A stretch of DNA of 64,000 nucleotides. Source: a virus. This document shows, in pieces, positions 1 to 8,171 of this stretch (the first letter of the stretch is position 1; each line of letters starts with the position of its first letter). The stretch covers positions 128,198 to 192,197 of IMG/VR virus record IMGVR_UViG_3300020172_001601, one strand, 5' to 3'. The notes beneath the pieces are model-generated. The model had not been told where the DNA came from. It did no database searches and saw only the letters and a list, made by a program, of their open reading frames with translations. The position numbers and the translations under genes were made by a program.

Positions 1-1
1 T

Positions 2-766
2 GGTCCCAATGGGCCTGTAATCGTCGTTCGTTGGGATGGGCGTCCTTTGTATGCCTTCCAAGACATTGCCTTCTCGAAGGTCGTGGGGCCGACGCATTAC
101 ATCACTGGCACTGAGCAACAGGAGCATTTTGCAAACCTGGGGCTGGGTGACAAACACTTGCCTATGGGCCTTGTATTGGGCGCTGACGGCAAGAAGATGA
201 AGTCTCGTACTGGCGATAGTGTCACGGCGAAGGAAGTGCTGGATCAGATTGTATCGCAGCTTGATCCGACACCTGAGCCGAACAAGCTGGCGTGGAACGT
301 CTTGGCGTGGAACTTCCTTCACGTCGCTCGTTCCAAGAGCGTGAAATATACACCGCAAGAATGGACGAAGCCGGATGCTCCGGGCATGTATATTTCCTAC
401 ACTTATGCCCGTCTGCAATCGGCATTGGAATGGAACGAAAAAGAAGACCACCGAGTTGGGTCGCTCCGTTGGCTTTGGAACATGGAAGGGTTGGGACTCG
501 ACAAAGGCGAGTTGACTCAATCCGATTCTGAATTGCTTGGTCTGGCAAATCAACATGCTTACGCATTGCAGCGTAGCATTGATTCTCTCGACCCGGCGAT
601 TTTGGCAAATTACGCTTATGATCTGGCTTCCAAGCTGGGTACGGCGTATCATGGGGAAAAGATCAAGGGTGGTCGCCCAGGGTTCAAGTATGCCCTGATT
701 TGTGCTACGCTTCACCTTCGTTTGTGTATGCACCAACTCGGCATGTTTCCTTTGGAGAATATTTGA
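2..766 (+). CDS. argS: Arginyl-tRNA synthetase, C-terminal part (5' truncated by window)
   Basis: Class I aminoacyl-tRNA synthetase that charges tRNA-Arg. The frame is open from base 2, so the gene begins outside the window. The visible part contains the catalytic-domain end with the KMSKS-type loop (KKMKSRTGD near residue 65), preceded by a HYITGTEQQEH segment typical of ArgS. It is followed by the helical DALR anticodon-binding domain, which ends in the family-like LRLCMHQLGMFPLENI tail. The KMSKS loop reads KMKSR, as is usual for many ArgS proteins. It overlaps the next gene by TGATGG. Aminoacyl-tRNA synthetases are uncommon in ordinary phages but known from huge phages. Family assignment is firm; activity cannot be judged because the HIGH motif lies upstream of the window. 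Confidence 0.9.
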   Translation, partial: GPNGPVIVVRWDGRPLYAFQDIAFSKVVGPTHYITGTEQQEHFANLGLGDKHLPMGLVLGADGKKMKSRTGDSVTAKEVLDQIVSQLDPTPEPNKLAWNVLAWNFLHVARSKSVKYTPQEWTKPDAPGMYISYTYARLQSALEWNEKEDHRVGSLRWLWNMEGLGLDKGELTQSDSELLGLANQHAYALQRSIDSLDPAILANYAYDLASKLGTAYHGEKIKGGRPGFKYALICATLHLRLCMHQLGMFPLENI

Positions 767-1098
767 TGGATGCTCAACAACGAGAAGCCGATCAGCGAGC
801 TATTGCTTCTGAAAGGAAGATGACAGACGCCGAGTTTCTTGAAACAATGTCAAGAACGGACTCGTTGATTGACCATGAACCTGATTCCACTTGTGGCATG
901 TGTCATCACCAATTCGTGATGGCACAGGTCGCTCGTGATATGATTGCAGCGGGTGAGACGGAAGACGTAATCAAGAAGTGGTCCGATGAGGCCGAACGTC
1001 GCTGGCGATCATCTAAATTTGTTCAACTTTGGGATGAAGCTGTTGCTGCCGATAAAGACCCTAGTACGGTCTTTGAGGAACGTGGTTGGGAGCCTTAA
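766..1098 (+). CDS. Hypothetical protein with a CxxC pair
   Basis: A 110-residue protein of unknown function. The start is the ATG that overlaps the argS stop codon, with TTTGGAG upstream; a longer in-frame start inside argS is less likely. The protein is acidic and helical. Its most distinctive stretch is CGMCHHQF near residue 45, which could hold a metal with the two following histidines. The next gene begins directly after the stop, so the three genes argS to 1650 probably form one transcript. No family recognised. Confidence 0.7.
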   Translation: MDAQQREADQRAIASERKMTDAEFLETMSRTDSLIDHEPDSTCGMCHHQFVMAQVARDMIAAGETEDVIKKWSDEAERRWRSSKFVQLWDEAVAADKDPSTVFEERGWEP

Positions 1099-1650
1099 AT
1101 GTCAGAACATGGAATCGTCAAAGACGGTCAGTGGGTGCCTTTGCCTCCAATCATGACTATTGAATCCCTGTTGGCTTATGGCTTCAAGGAATGGCCAGTC
1201 AGTCAACATGACAAGCATGATCGGCACTGGCAGTTCTGCAAGCGTGACGAAAAGGGCAAGAAGCTCTATGTTCAGGTGCGACTATGGGCCTTCAGCAAAT
1301 ATAGCAATTCAGAACGAATGGTAACAGATTCATTTGATGCCGAAGTTCAATTCGACATGAATGGCCCTAAGACATTCAATGTCAATATCAGCGTCAACAA
1401 TATGACTCCAGCACAGGTTGTTGAATGGTTCGAGAGGATGCACGATATAATGGGATGCACTCACTATGAAGTGTATGCCGATGACCAATACAACGAAGAG
1501 GGCGAGAAGACTCACTACGACTGTGATAAATGTGGAAGATATTTGCCACCAGAAGAAGCTGTCGCACCGTTTCTTTGCCCTGGTTGTAAGTACGAAACAG
1601 AGAGTGGTTTTAAGCAAGTTACCAGAAAGGTCAAAGTAAAGCGTAGATAG
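1099..1650 (+). CDS. Hypothetical protein with C-terminal zinc ribbon
   Basis: A 183-residue protein whose first 130 residues are unrecognised. The last 45 residues carry two CxxC pairs (CDKCG near residue 137 and CPGC near 157), spaced as in a zinc ribbon, followed by a lysine/arginine-rich end. It starts at the first base after the preceding stop codon and ends with TAG two bases before a strong promoter, so it closes the argS transcript. A nucleic-acid or ribosome-binding role is possible but not shown. Confidence 0.75.
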   Translation: MSEHGIVKDGQWVPLPPIMTIESLLAYGFKEWPVSQHDKHDRHWQFCKRDEKGKKLYVQVRLWAFSKYSNSERMVTDSFDAEVQFDMNGPKTFNVNISVNNMTPAQVVEWFERMHDIMGCTHYEVYADDQYNEEGEKTHYDCDKCGRYLPPEEAVAPFLCPGCKYETESGFKQVTRKVKVKRR

Positions 1651-1651
1651 C

Positions 1652-1680
1652 TTTACAATTTGGACCTCTCGTGGTAGAAT
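1652..1680 (+). promoter_or_regulatory. Consensus phage promoter for the release-factor gene
   Basis: TTTACA, 17-bp spacer ending in GTGG, then TAGAAT. It matches the recurrent promoter pattern of this window. The predicted transcription start near 1687 leaves a leader of about 30 bases before the ATG at 1717, with TTGGAG as ribosome binding site. Confidence 0.75.
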
Positions 1681-1716
1681 GTAGAAGTCCAGCAAACTTT
1701 TTTGGAGATTACTGCA

Positions 1717-2524
1717 ATGAGCAAGAACAACCAGTGGCACAGTCAGGAGCGTAAGGGCGATTCATCGGCGATGGTCTGTCTTTAACTCCGCTAAAACTCT
1801 TATCCTCGAACTGCATGGCGGGGAAGGTGGCGAAGACTCGAAGTTATTCGTCGCCGATTTACTTGAAACCTATCTCAAATACGCTTCCAACTGTGGATTA
1901 GGCTATGAAGTCCTGACAAAAGAACACGGTCACGCAATTGCCAAGATCACAGGCAAAGGCGTCTGGAAAGCGTTTCAAAACGAACCCGGCAAACACGTTG
2001 TACAGCGTGTCCCACCCACAGAGCGTGGTGGGCGACGGCAAACCTCTATTGTGACGGTTGCTGTAATGCCGCTGCCTCCTGAGAACACTCAGGAGCCGCT
2101 TCGTGAAAAAGACCTGGACATTATCTTCCAGACGGGCAAGCAGAAGGCAGGCGGTCAAAACGTCAATAAAGTGGCGTCAGCCGTCCGCATGAAGCATAAG
2201 CCGACTGGAATGATGGTCTTCATCAACGGTAGAGATCAGAAGCAAAATCTCGATGAGGCGTTGCGCATATTGACTTTCAAGGTCAATGAGCAAAAGCGGC
2301 TCAAGATCGAGGGCGAATACGATCAATCCCGTAAGACGCAAATGATGAGCGGCGGTGATCGAATTGGTGGTAGAGGCGATAAAATTCGCACCTACAACTT
2401 CATTCAGTCTCGTGTCGTGGATCACAGGCTTGGTCGCAAAACGGCCAACATTAAAGAGGTCATGAAGGGCAATTTCTCCATCCTGTTCAATGATGGAGAA
2501 ATGTCTGGCAGTGACGACGAATAA
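1717..2524 (+). CDS. prfA: Peptide chain release factor 1-like, apparent +1 programmed frameshift
   Basis: Class I release factor that hydrolyses peptidyl-tRNA at stop codons. The zero frame starts at ATG 1717 (RBS TTGGAG) and hits UAA after 22 codons at CTT-TAA-C. A +1 shift there joins an open frame that runs to 2524, giving about 268 residues. After the shift come the domain-2 core (HGGEGGED), the stop-reading tripeptide P-P-T near residues 99-101 (RF1 has P-x-T; RF2 has SPF), the catalytic GGQ near 145-147, and the RF1-type end with RTYNF and DHRLGRKT. RF1-type factors read UAA and UAG. The N-terminal helical domain 1 of cellular factors is missing. The layout copies bacterial prfB (short zero frame, slippery CUUU at the stop), but the protein is RF1-like and the stop is UAA. 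A sequencing indel is the main alternative. Confidence 0.85.
1780..1786 (+). promoter_or_regulatory. Putative +1 frameshift site CTT TAA C
   Basis: CTT followed by an in-frame TAA and C. A tRNA-Leu on CUU can re-pair on UUU, as in prfB (CUU UGA C). No strong internal Shine-Dalgarno lies three bases upstream, unlike E. coli prfB. Downstream, AAC TCC GCT AAA opens the RF1 domain-2 sequence in the +1 frame. Confidence 0.7.
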
Positions 2525-2544
2525 CTCGATTTTGCTTAATCGAG

Positions 2545-2580
2545 GGCCAGCATCTTCTTTGGGGGTGCTGGCCTTTTTTA
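2545..2580 (+). terminator. Intrinsic terminator after the release factor
   Basis: GGCCAGCA and TGCTGGCC form an 8-bp stem followed directly by a T7 tract. It lies 20 bases after the release-factor stop codon. Confidence 0.85.
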
Positions 2581-2625
2581 TTCGCTCGTACTCCTTTGAT
2601 ATATCCAGCTTCAAAGGAGCATATT

Positions 2626-2943
2626 ATGTGGCTTGAATTAGGCAAAGAACGACCGGGCGGTGTCCCACAGAACAATCCACGAATTTGGGTCAATACAGAC
2701 CATATCGTGCGTGTAGAATTCATTCAGGAAGGTGCGGTATTGACCGCTACAGTCATCTCTACGAAGCCGGGCGGTTCAGATCGCACGATATTCAAAGGTG
2801 ATGACGCAGAACGATTAAGACTGACTTTGAACATGGAACGCTCTCGTCCTGGTTGGCAACCATTGCTCGACTATGAGATGCCAGCGGAACCAGACCTCTT
2901 CCAAAAGGCTGTCCAAAAGGCTGATAAAAAACCAAAGAAATAA
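2626..2943 (+). CDS. Hypothetical 105-residue protein
   Basis: Unknown function. The start is the ATG with AAAGGAGC seven bases upstream; an upstream in-frame ATG inside the ribosome-binding region is unlikely. The sequence predicts mostly beta structure (IWVNTDHIVRVEF, then LTATVIST) and ends in a lysine-rich tail. This resembles small barrel-like host-takeover proteins, but no family is recognised. It begins a new unit after the terminator at 2545-2580. Confidence 0.75.
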   Translation: MWLELGKERPGGVPQNNPRIWVNTDHIVRVEFIQEGAVLTATVISTKPGGSDRTIFKGDDAERLRLTLNMERSRPGWQPLLDYEMPAEPDLFQKAVQKADKKPKK

Positions 2944-2988
2944 GCGAACCCGTTTTGCTTATTTCCTGTCAAGTGAACGGAGGGAAAA

Positions 2989-3915
2989 ATGGCAAACGTA
3001 ATTAAAGAACTGTACGACAAGAGATTGACCAATCTCGGCGGTCATCGCTGGATTCCAGACAACATGCACTACATCACCATGATGGGTAGTGTGGCCTATG
3101 GTGTTTCAAACGACACGTCTGACACGGACATTTATTCCTTTTGTATTCCACCAAAGGAAGAATTGTTCCCGCATCTTCGTGGCGAAATCGTAGGCTTTGG
3201 TGATGCCGTACACGCCAACAATAGATTCACCAATTACCAAGAACACCACATCAAAGATGTCGGTGCCGAGAAAGAATACGACCTCAACATTTACAACATT
3301 GTTGACTTCTTTCAGTTGGTGATGGAAAACAACCCTAACATGATCGACTCTCTGTTTACGCCCCAATGGTGCGTATTGCACAGCACTAGAGTCGGCCAGA
3401 TGGTTCGAGAGCAGAGAAAGATATTTCTTCACCTGGGATCGTGGCACACTTTTAAGGGCTATGCTTATTCACAGCTAAAGAAGTGTGGGTCAAAGAAGCG
3501 AACCGGGAAGCGAAAGCAAGTGGTAGACGAAATGGGCTTCGACCCGAAATTCGCTTACCATATTGTGAGAAATCTGAATGAAATCGAACAGATTCTCACA
3601 GAGGGCGATCTGGACCTACAGCGAAATAGAGAACAATTGAAGGCTATTCGCCGTGGAGAATGGTCGCTCGAACAGATAGAAGAATATTTTGAGCGGAAGG
3701 AACTTGAGCTAGAAACTCTGTATAATGAGAATAAAGCCGGTTTACCTTGGGGGCCTAAACACGATGGTTTGCAAGAGAAAGTTAAGCAACTTCTCTTTCA
3801 GTGCCTCGAAGAACACTATGGATCGCTTGACAAATGTATTGTCAATCCAGATGCCGCAGTGATGGCTCTCCGGGAGGTTGGCGACGTTCTCGCAAAATAC
3901 AGAAACCTTCTATGA
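2989..3915 (+). CDS. Predicted nucleotidyltransferase (DNA polymerase beta-like fold)
   Basis: A 308-residue protein of the predicted nucleotidyltransferase group (COG3541-like). The signature GSVAYG, followed twelve residues later by SDTD (near residues 38-53), is the GS-x-D-x-D metal-binding motif that transfers a nucleotide to RNA or another acceptor. The C-terminal half is helical with a charged coiled-coil segment (LEQIEEYFERKELELETL). RBS GGAGGG lies seven bases before the ATG. It overlaps the next gene by ATGA. Substrate unknown; an RNA-modifying role would fit the ligases elsewhere in the window. Confidence 0.75.
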   Translation: MANVIKELYDKRLTNLGGHRWIPDNMHYITMMGSVAYGVSNDTSDTDIYSFCIPPKEELFPHLRGEIVGFGDAVHANNRFTNYQEHHIKDVGAEKEYDLNIYNIVDFFQLVMENNPNMIDSLFTPQWCVLHSTRVGQMVREQRKIFLHLGSWHTFKGYAYSQLKKCGSKKRTGKRKQVVDEMGFDPKFAYHIVRNLNEIEQILTEGDLDLQRNREQLKAIRRGEWSLEQIEEYFERKELELETLYNENKAGLPWGPKHDGLQEKVKQLLFQCLEEHYGSLDKCIVNPDAAVMALREVGDVLAKYRNLL

Positions 3916-4550
3916 AATTCATTCCGACAGATGTTGAACACTGCACGGTTGTCATGATGGATCGCTATTATGACAACCGTGGTTTTTTTCAGGAACTCTA
4001 CGAACAAGACAAATACACGCATGGCATCGAGTTATTGAATTGGCAACAAACCAATTGGTCCGTAAGCAATAAGAATGTATTGCGAGGAATCCATGTTGCT
4101 AATTATGCCAAGCTAGTCACATGCGTCTCAGGGAAAGTATGGGACTTGGTAGTTGATCTTAGAACAAACTCGCCAACTTTCTTAAAGCACGTCGGAGTTG
4201 AACTGACTCCTGATGAACCCAAACAAATCTATGTGCCGCCAGGATGTGGACACGGCTTTGTGTCGCTTGAAGACAACTCTTCTGTTGTTTATATGCAAAC
4301 TGGTCGTTTTGCCAAAGAAGGTGAATTGACAGTTATGTATAACGAACCCAATCTCAACATTCAATGGCCCGGCGAAAACCACACCATATCAGAACGTGAT
4401 AAAGGTGGTCAGCCACTATGGTCATTTCAGATGTGTTTATCTGAAGAAATAGACTACAAACTGAATGATGAACTTCAATCTGTATGGGTCGCCTCTCTTC
4501 CTCCAGAAAGCCAGGAAGAGTGGAACAAAAAGTATCCTAAGTTAGAATGA
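3912..4550 (+). CDS. rmlC: RmlC-like sugar epimerase (cupin)
   Basis: A 212-residue member of the dTDP-4-dehydrorhamnose 3,5-epimerase family, which makes deoxysugar nucleotides for surface glycans. Family marks visible are DNRGFFQE near residue 20, LRGIH near 55 (the usual LRG-hydrophobic-H), and VPPGCGHGF near 105 carrying the expected histidine. The start ATG overlaps the previous stop (ATGA). No other rhamnose-pathway gene is in the window, but a glycosyltransferase and two methyltransferases follow within 5 kb. It may therefore decorate phage proteins or modify host surface sugar. It converges on the leftward methyltransferase with a 14-bp overlap. Confidence 0.8.
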   Translation: MKFIPTDVEHCTVVMMDRYYDNRGFFQELYEQDKYTHGIELLNWQQTNWSVSNKNVLRGIHVANYAKLVTCVSGKVWDLVVDLRTNSPTFLKHVGVELTPDEPKQIYVPPGCGHGFVSLEDNSSVVYMQTGRFAKEGELTVMYNEPNLNIQWPGENHTISERDKGGQPLWSFQMCLSEEIDYKLNDELQSVWVASLPPESQEEWNKKYPKLE

Positions 4551-5445
4551 AGTCAACGAATTGAATTTCCAATACATCTCTTGGAAATTGTGTTCCTGCC
4601 GCTAGAGCTTTATTTTCGCTTACTTTCCATTGTTCTTTGATTCGTCTTAGGACAGCAGGTTCGTGAGTGAAGAATAGCTCTACTGGATGTGTGACCAATT
4701 CTTCTTCAGATATGTTCAATCCCGCTTCTTCGATTATCTTTTTATATTCCTTCATGGGATCGAGGAAGTTTCTGGTGCGGGTTTCTTTTAGCCCCATGCT
4801 GAACAATTCATCTGTACTGAACACCAAATGCAGATAAGCTCTATTTAGTTGTTTATAAAGATGCGTACCGTGGCGACTGGTCCAAGGGTGGCATCGTAAA
4901 TAAATGCGACCATTTGGAGCTTTGACCTCGTTTGCCTTGATGAGTATATTTTCATCTGCGTGGTCGATTACATCATTGACCAGTATGACATCGTATGGAC
5001 CATTCTTTTTGATTTCGTCAAAATCAGTGCTGAATCGCAGGTTGACGGTATCTTCAAAGTGACTCCAGTTTTGCTCGATGGGATCATAGCCCATAGACAA
5101 TTTGACGCCTACGAGATTGGCAGCAACATAGGGAACATGCCCTTCGCCGCAGCCGAAGTCCAGTAGTTTTTTATCGCTTAGATCGGTGCGAATAAAGTCA
5201 TGTACGATTCCTGCTGCACGAGACAGCTTGTGATCCTCGTCTTCGCCACAAATCAGGTCTTCAGGCACCGCCAGAGGCCATTTCTCGGACTTGGCGAGCA
5301 ATCGGAGGGTTGTGATCTCCGATAGCCTTTCACGCTCGCCAACGGGCATTGGGGGCGTTTTGAGTTCTTCTTCGAGTAACGAACGCATGAAGCCTGTCAT
5401 GTGTTCAAGCGCCCGGAGGTATTCTTTGATTGTTTTTTGGTCCAT
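4537..5445 (-). CDS. Class I SAM-dependent methyltransferase
   Basis: Leftward gene of about 302 residues. The Rossmann motif I is LLDFGCGEGHV, followed by GYDP (motif II acid) and VILVNDVIDH (motif IV-like), with HPWTSRHGTHLYKQLN further on, as in UbiG/Methyltransf_23-type proteins. The N-terminal 90 residues are helical and unassigned. I chose the internal ATG; a GTG four codons upstream is also possible. It ends with TAG inside the end of the rmlC-like gene. Substrate unknown; a sugar or glycan is a reasonable guess from the neighbours. Confidence 0.8.
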   Translation of the reverse strand: MDQKTIKEYLRALEHMTGFMRSLLEEELKTPPMPVGERERLSEITTLRLLAKSEKWPLAVPEDLICGEDEDHKLSRAAGIVHDFIRTDLSDKKLLDFGCGEGHVPYVAANLVGVKLSMGYDPIEQNWSHFEDTVNLRFSTDFDEIKKNGPYDVILVNDVIDHADENILIKANEVKAPNGRIYLRCHPWTSRHGTHLYKQLNRAYLHLVFSTDELFSMGLKETRTRNFLDPMKEYKKIIEEAGLNISEEELVTHPVELFFTHEPAVLRRIKEQWKVSENKALAAGTQFPRDVLEIQFVDFILT

Positions 5446-5503
5446 GTTTCTTTCCACCTAAGACTCTATTAGATGAGTGAACTTTGCGAAAATTGGAGCG
5501 TGC

Positions 5504-6037
5504 ATGAAAGATTTTGAACGGACATTGTTAATTGGGGTCGTATTTGATCTATCGACGTTGCACACCAACGGCACTCGGAACTTGGATATTGTAAAAGATA
5601 TTCTTCTGAAGCATGTCCTGGATGTGAAGCCTTCGTCTAAAATATACGTTTCTCATCCAAATTGGCATACGGTCCCACGGGATCAGGGGGAAAGCACATA
5701 TTATGTGATCTCCTATCAAGAGACGCCAAACTTCTATGTTGATTCTGCTTTGAAAAACGCTGTCACAGTTGTTGGCGAGTATGTTGAAGATTGTGATAAG
5801 TATATGTTTCTGATTACAGACCGTTTTCAGGCACCACGCAACTATCAATATCGCAAGGGATTTTTGGCAAATAATATCAGAGGCTATAGCACGAAGATGT
5901 GTATCTTTGGCATTGGAGATGGTTATGACAATATGAATCTCAAATCGTTGGCCGAAGAATATGAGGCACATTTTTCACACCTGTCAGACGCCGCCTCACT
6001 GTCTGATGAACTTACCAAATTGTTGACGGGATACTAA
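5504..6037 (+). CDS. Hypothetical protein, possible vWA-like fold
   Basis: A 177-residue protein. The start is the ATG preceded by TTGGAGCG; an earlier ATG at 5477 lacks a ribosome site. The N-terminus (IGVVFDLSTLHTNGT) followed by helices, and a second strand near YMFLITDRF, resemble the alternating strand-helix order of von Willebrand A domains. The classical DxSxS is replaced by DLSTLHT, so metal binding is doubtful. The stop overlaps the next ATG (TAATGG), implying co-translation with the glycosyltransferase. Confidence 0.65.
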   Translation: MKDFERTLLIGVVFDLSTLHTNGTRNLDIVKDILLKHVLDVKPSSKIYVSHPNWHTVPRDQGESTYYVISYQETPNFYVDSALKNAVTVVGEYVEDCDKYMFLITDRFQAPRNYQYRKGFLANNIRGYSTKMCIFGIGDGYDNMNLKSLAEEYEAHFSHLSDAASLSDELTKLLTGY

Positions 6038-6822
6038 TGGAAAATCCAAAGATATTCGTGAATCGTAAAATCGAAAATAATCCTTTTTACATGGCCCCGG
6101 TAGAAATCATTATTCCATTTCATGGCGAACAGGCTCGTGTTGCCAAGTTGATGGAGAGCATATTTGCCACAGTGCATACCAATAGGTACTTGATTTCTTT
6201 AATTGATGATGGTTCTCTTAACAAGACATTCATCAAAGAAATAGACAAGAAGAAATTGCCCGGTGTGCGATGCTTCCGTACCGACGAAAACAAGGGTTTC
6301 GGAGCAGCGGTAAACTTGGCGCTCAAGACTCCGTGGAGCCAAAAGATTACCTGGGTCGCCATTATGCAGTCTGATGTCTTTGCAGAAGAAAACAATTGGC
6401 TCTCCAATATGGGAGAGACGATGAATCTACTCAAGAATCAAGGCGTCAAAATGGTGTCTCCAATGACTAATAATCCAATGGTTGAGTCGGCTATTTTGAC
6501 CGGACAAAAAAGTGATCGCCGTCCTGATGTGATTTTGACAGAAGGCTATTTGCCGATGTATTGCGTATTGGCTCATAGAGAATTGTTCAATAAAGTTGGA
6601 TTATTGAAAGAATGCCCATATGCCGGAACCGAAGCCGAAGAATTCGCTGTGCGAATGCGAATGATGGGCTATAAACAAGCCGTATGTGGGACCAGTTGGG
6701 TAAACCACTCTGGCGGCGCTACCCTCGCTAACTTCTCTGAAAACATCAAGGTTCAGGAAATATTGCGAAAGGTAAAAGAAGAGTTCGATCCAGGCCCTAA
6801 GAAAGAGGTCCAGGTCGGATAG
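6037..6822 (+). CDS. Family 2-like glycosyltransferase
   Basis: A 261-residue GT-A-fold protein. Visible marks are the N-terminal strand VEIIIPFHG, LIDDGS near residue 59, NKGFGAAVN near 88, and an acidic pocket near QSDVFAEE where GT2 enzymes usually have DxD (here QSD, so the metal motif is atypical). It transfers a sugar from a nucleotide-sugar donor; the acceptor is unknown. The start overlaps the preceding stop. It ends in TAG. A second GT2-like protein sits at 20857-21624. Confidence 0.8.
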   Translation: MENPKIFVNRKIENNPFYMAPVEIIIPFHGEQARVAKLMESIFATVHTNRYLISLIDDGSLNKTFIKEIDKKKLPGVRCFRTDENKGFGAAVNLALKTPWSQKITWVAIMQSDVFAEENNWLSNMGETMNLLKNQGVKMVSPMTNNPMVESAILTGQKSDRRPDVILTEGYLPMYCVLAHRELFNKVGLLKECPYAGTEAEEFAVRMRMMGYKQAVCGTSWVNHSGGATLANFSENIKVQEILRKVKEEFDPGPKKEVQVG

Positions 6823-6870
6823 ATAATGGTGAAGTGATTAACTCTTCAAACCATTATGGAGGATATTCTC

Positions 6871-7026
6871 ATGAGATGCAAAAAGCCAGACGGCACATAC
6901 ACGACAACTCGTTGGTTGTACTTCTACCCACAATGCGGTAGAATTCTGCAAGCCCTTGGCATCTGCTCTGCTAAGGCAGGCGCATATGTTCCAGCTATCA
7001 CGGTATGCACTCAGCGTTTGTACTAA
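6871..7026 (+). CDS. Small basic hypothetical protein (51 aa)
   Basis: Too short for routine gene calling, but it has a good ribosome site (ATGGAGG nine bases before the ATG) and is followed 30 bases later by a strong terminator. The product begins MRCKKPDGTYTTTRW and contains three cysteines and many aromatic residues. It resembles secreted or membrane-active phage peptides only in general character. Function unknown. Confidence 0.55.
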   Translation: MRCKKPDGTYTTTRWLYFYPQCGRILQALGICSAKAGAYVPAITVCTQRLY

Positions 7027-7055
7027 CGCTTGATTGTTGACCACATTTAATTTAG

Positions 7056-7090
7056 AGGTTGCCCGATTGAAAAGTCGGGCAACCTTTTTT
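7056..7090. terminator. Bidirectional intrinsic terminator
   Basis: AGGTTGCCCGA and TCGGGCAACCT form an 11-bp stem followed by T6. It ends the rightward unit at 6871-7026 and overlaps the stop of the leftward gene that ends at 7089. Confidence 0.85.
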
Positions 7091-7526
7091 ATTTGCCTTG
7101 CCAATCTTTAGTGTGATCGAACAATTCTTTTGCAATTGCTTCATAGCAAGGACGATCAATGGTTCCTGCTGAGGGATTGTCAAATTCCATCACAAAGATT
7201 TGATGGACGACTTCGGTGATTTCTTTCAATCCCGGCGTGCCTCGGATAGCCAGTTCACGCAAGATCATTCTGGCTTCAATATCATATTCGTCTTTTGGCA
7301 CTACGCAGGGAACCAGATCAATCGGGTCATGCTCATACAAAAGCCGAGTCAGCCAATCCAAGGCGTTGCCAAAGCGACACAGATCATCTCGGTGTTCAAG
7401 ATCATGGAGATGAAGCATCTCCATTCGTTGGTCTTGTGTGACGCCATTGCCTTTGCTGGTCTGAAAGATCAATCGCAGTCCCGCCATACGTTCTTTGGCG
7501 GCATCGTTCCATTCAGTGTATTTCAT
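7089..7526 (-). CDS. Hypothetical protein (145 aa)
   Basis: Leftward gene translated after the methyltransferase at 7523-8164, with which it shares ATGA; I chose the ATG in that overlap. The protein is acidic, helical and histidine-containing (HLHDLEHRDDLCRFGNAL), with no recognised family. Tight coupling suggests it works with the upstream methyltransferase or the CinA-NMNAT protein. Confidence 0.65.
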   Translation of the reverse strand: MKYTEWNDAAKERMAGLRLIFQTSKGNGVTQDQRMEMLHLHDLEHRDDLCRFGNALDWLTRLLYEHDPIDLVPCVVPKDEYDIEARMILRELAIRGTPGLKEITEVVHQIFVMEFDNPSAGTIDRPCYEAIAKELFDHTKDWQGK

Positions 7527-8164
7527 ATTGCTCTGGTTATGTGGGTGGCGTAGCCGAAAATGTTGCTGATGTAAGAGTGATGCCCAGGAGTGGATAAGTA
7601 TACCATCTTGCCGCCATGCTTTTCGACTAACTGAAGCAGTCTTCCTGGTGAGCGAAATACAGCGCCCCATGTTTGGGCTTTGAGATCATCTTGTTTGTAT
7701 AGGTCTATTGCCCACTCACCGTCCTGATGAGTAGGAATAAGCCTATCATCTAAATGAGAAAATTGGAGTGCATAAATGCCACCAACTTTTAGACTCTTGA
7801 TGATCTTCTGAAGTTGAATCTCAAAATCTTCATGACTCATGTGTATGCACACATTGTTTGAGAATACATAGTCGAACGTATTCTCAGGCAATTCATCTTC
7901 AGGCAGAAATTGGCCGAGCGTATATGGCTTGACATTTTCGAGAGCGATTGGCGAAATATCAAGGGCGTATACATTGCCGCCTTTTTGTTGGTAAAACTTG
8001 CTTGGGTTACAAACGCCAACGCCGATAGCAAGAATGGTTTTACCAGCTAGAGAATCCGGGTCGATTCTCAAAATGCCTAGTTCAGTAGGCCCGTCACTAC
8101 CCGTCAGACTGATGCAGTCTTGACGGGTGTGAACGTCGTTCCAAAAGTTTTGTATTTCGCTCAT
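7523..8164 (-). CDS. Class I SAM-dependent methyltransferase
   Basis: Leftward gene of 213 residues. Motif I is ILAIGVGVCNPSKFY, with a less canonical glycine loop (GVGVCNP). It is followed by VYALDISP (motif II acid) and DYVFSNNVCIHM near residue 105, the usual post-motif strand, then LKVGGIYALQFSH. This order is that of the UbiE/Methyltransf_11 group. It lies eight bases after the CinA-NMNAT stop codon and overlaps the next gene by ATGA, so it belongs to a three-gene leftward operon starting at 9320. Substrate unknown. Confidence 0.78.
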   Translation of the reverse strand: MSEIQNFWNDVHTRQDCISLTGSDGPTELGILRIDPDSLAGKTILAIGVGVCNPSKFYQQKGGNVYALDISPIALENVKPYTLGQFLPEDELPENTFDYVFSNNVCIHMSHEDFEIQLQKIIKSLKVGGIYALQFSHLDDRLIPTHQDGEWAIDLYKQDDLKAQTWGAVFRSPGRLLQLVEKHGGKMVYLSTPGHHSYISNIFGYATHITRAI

Positions 8165-8171
8165 ACTGTAT

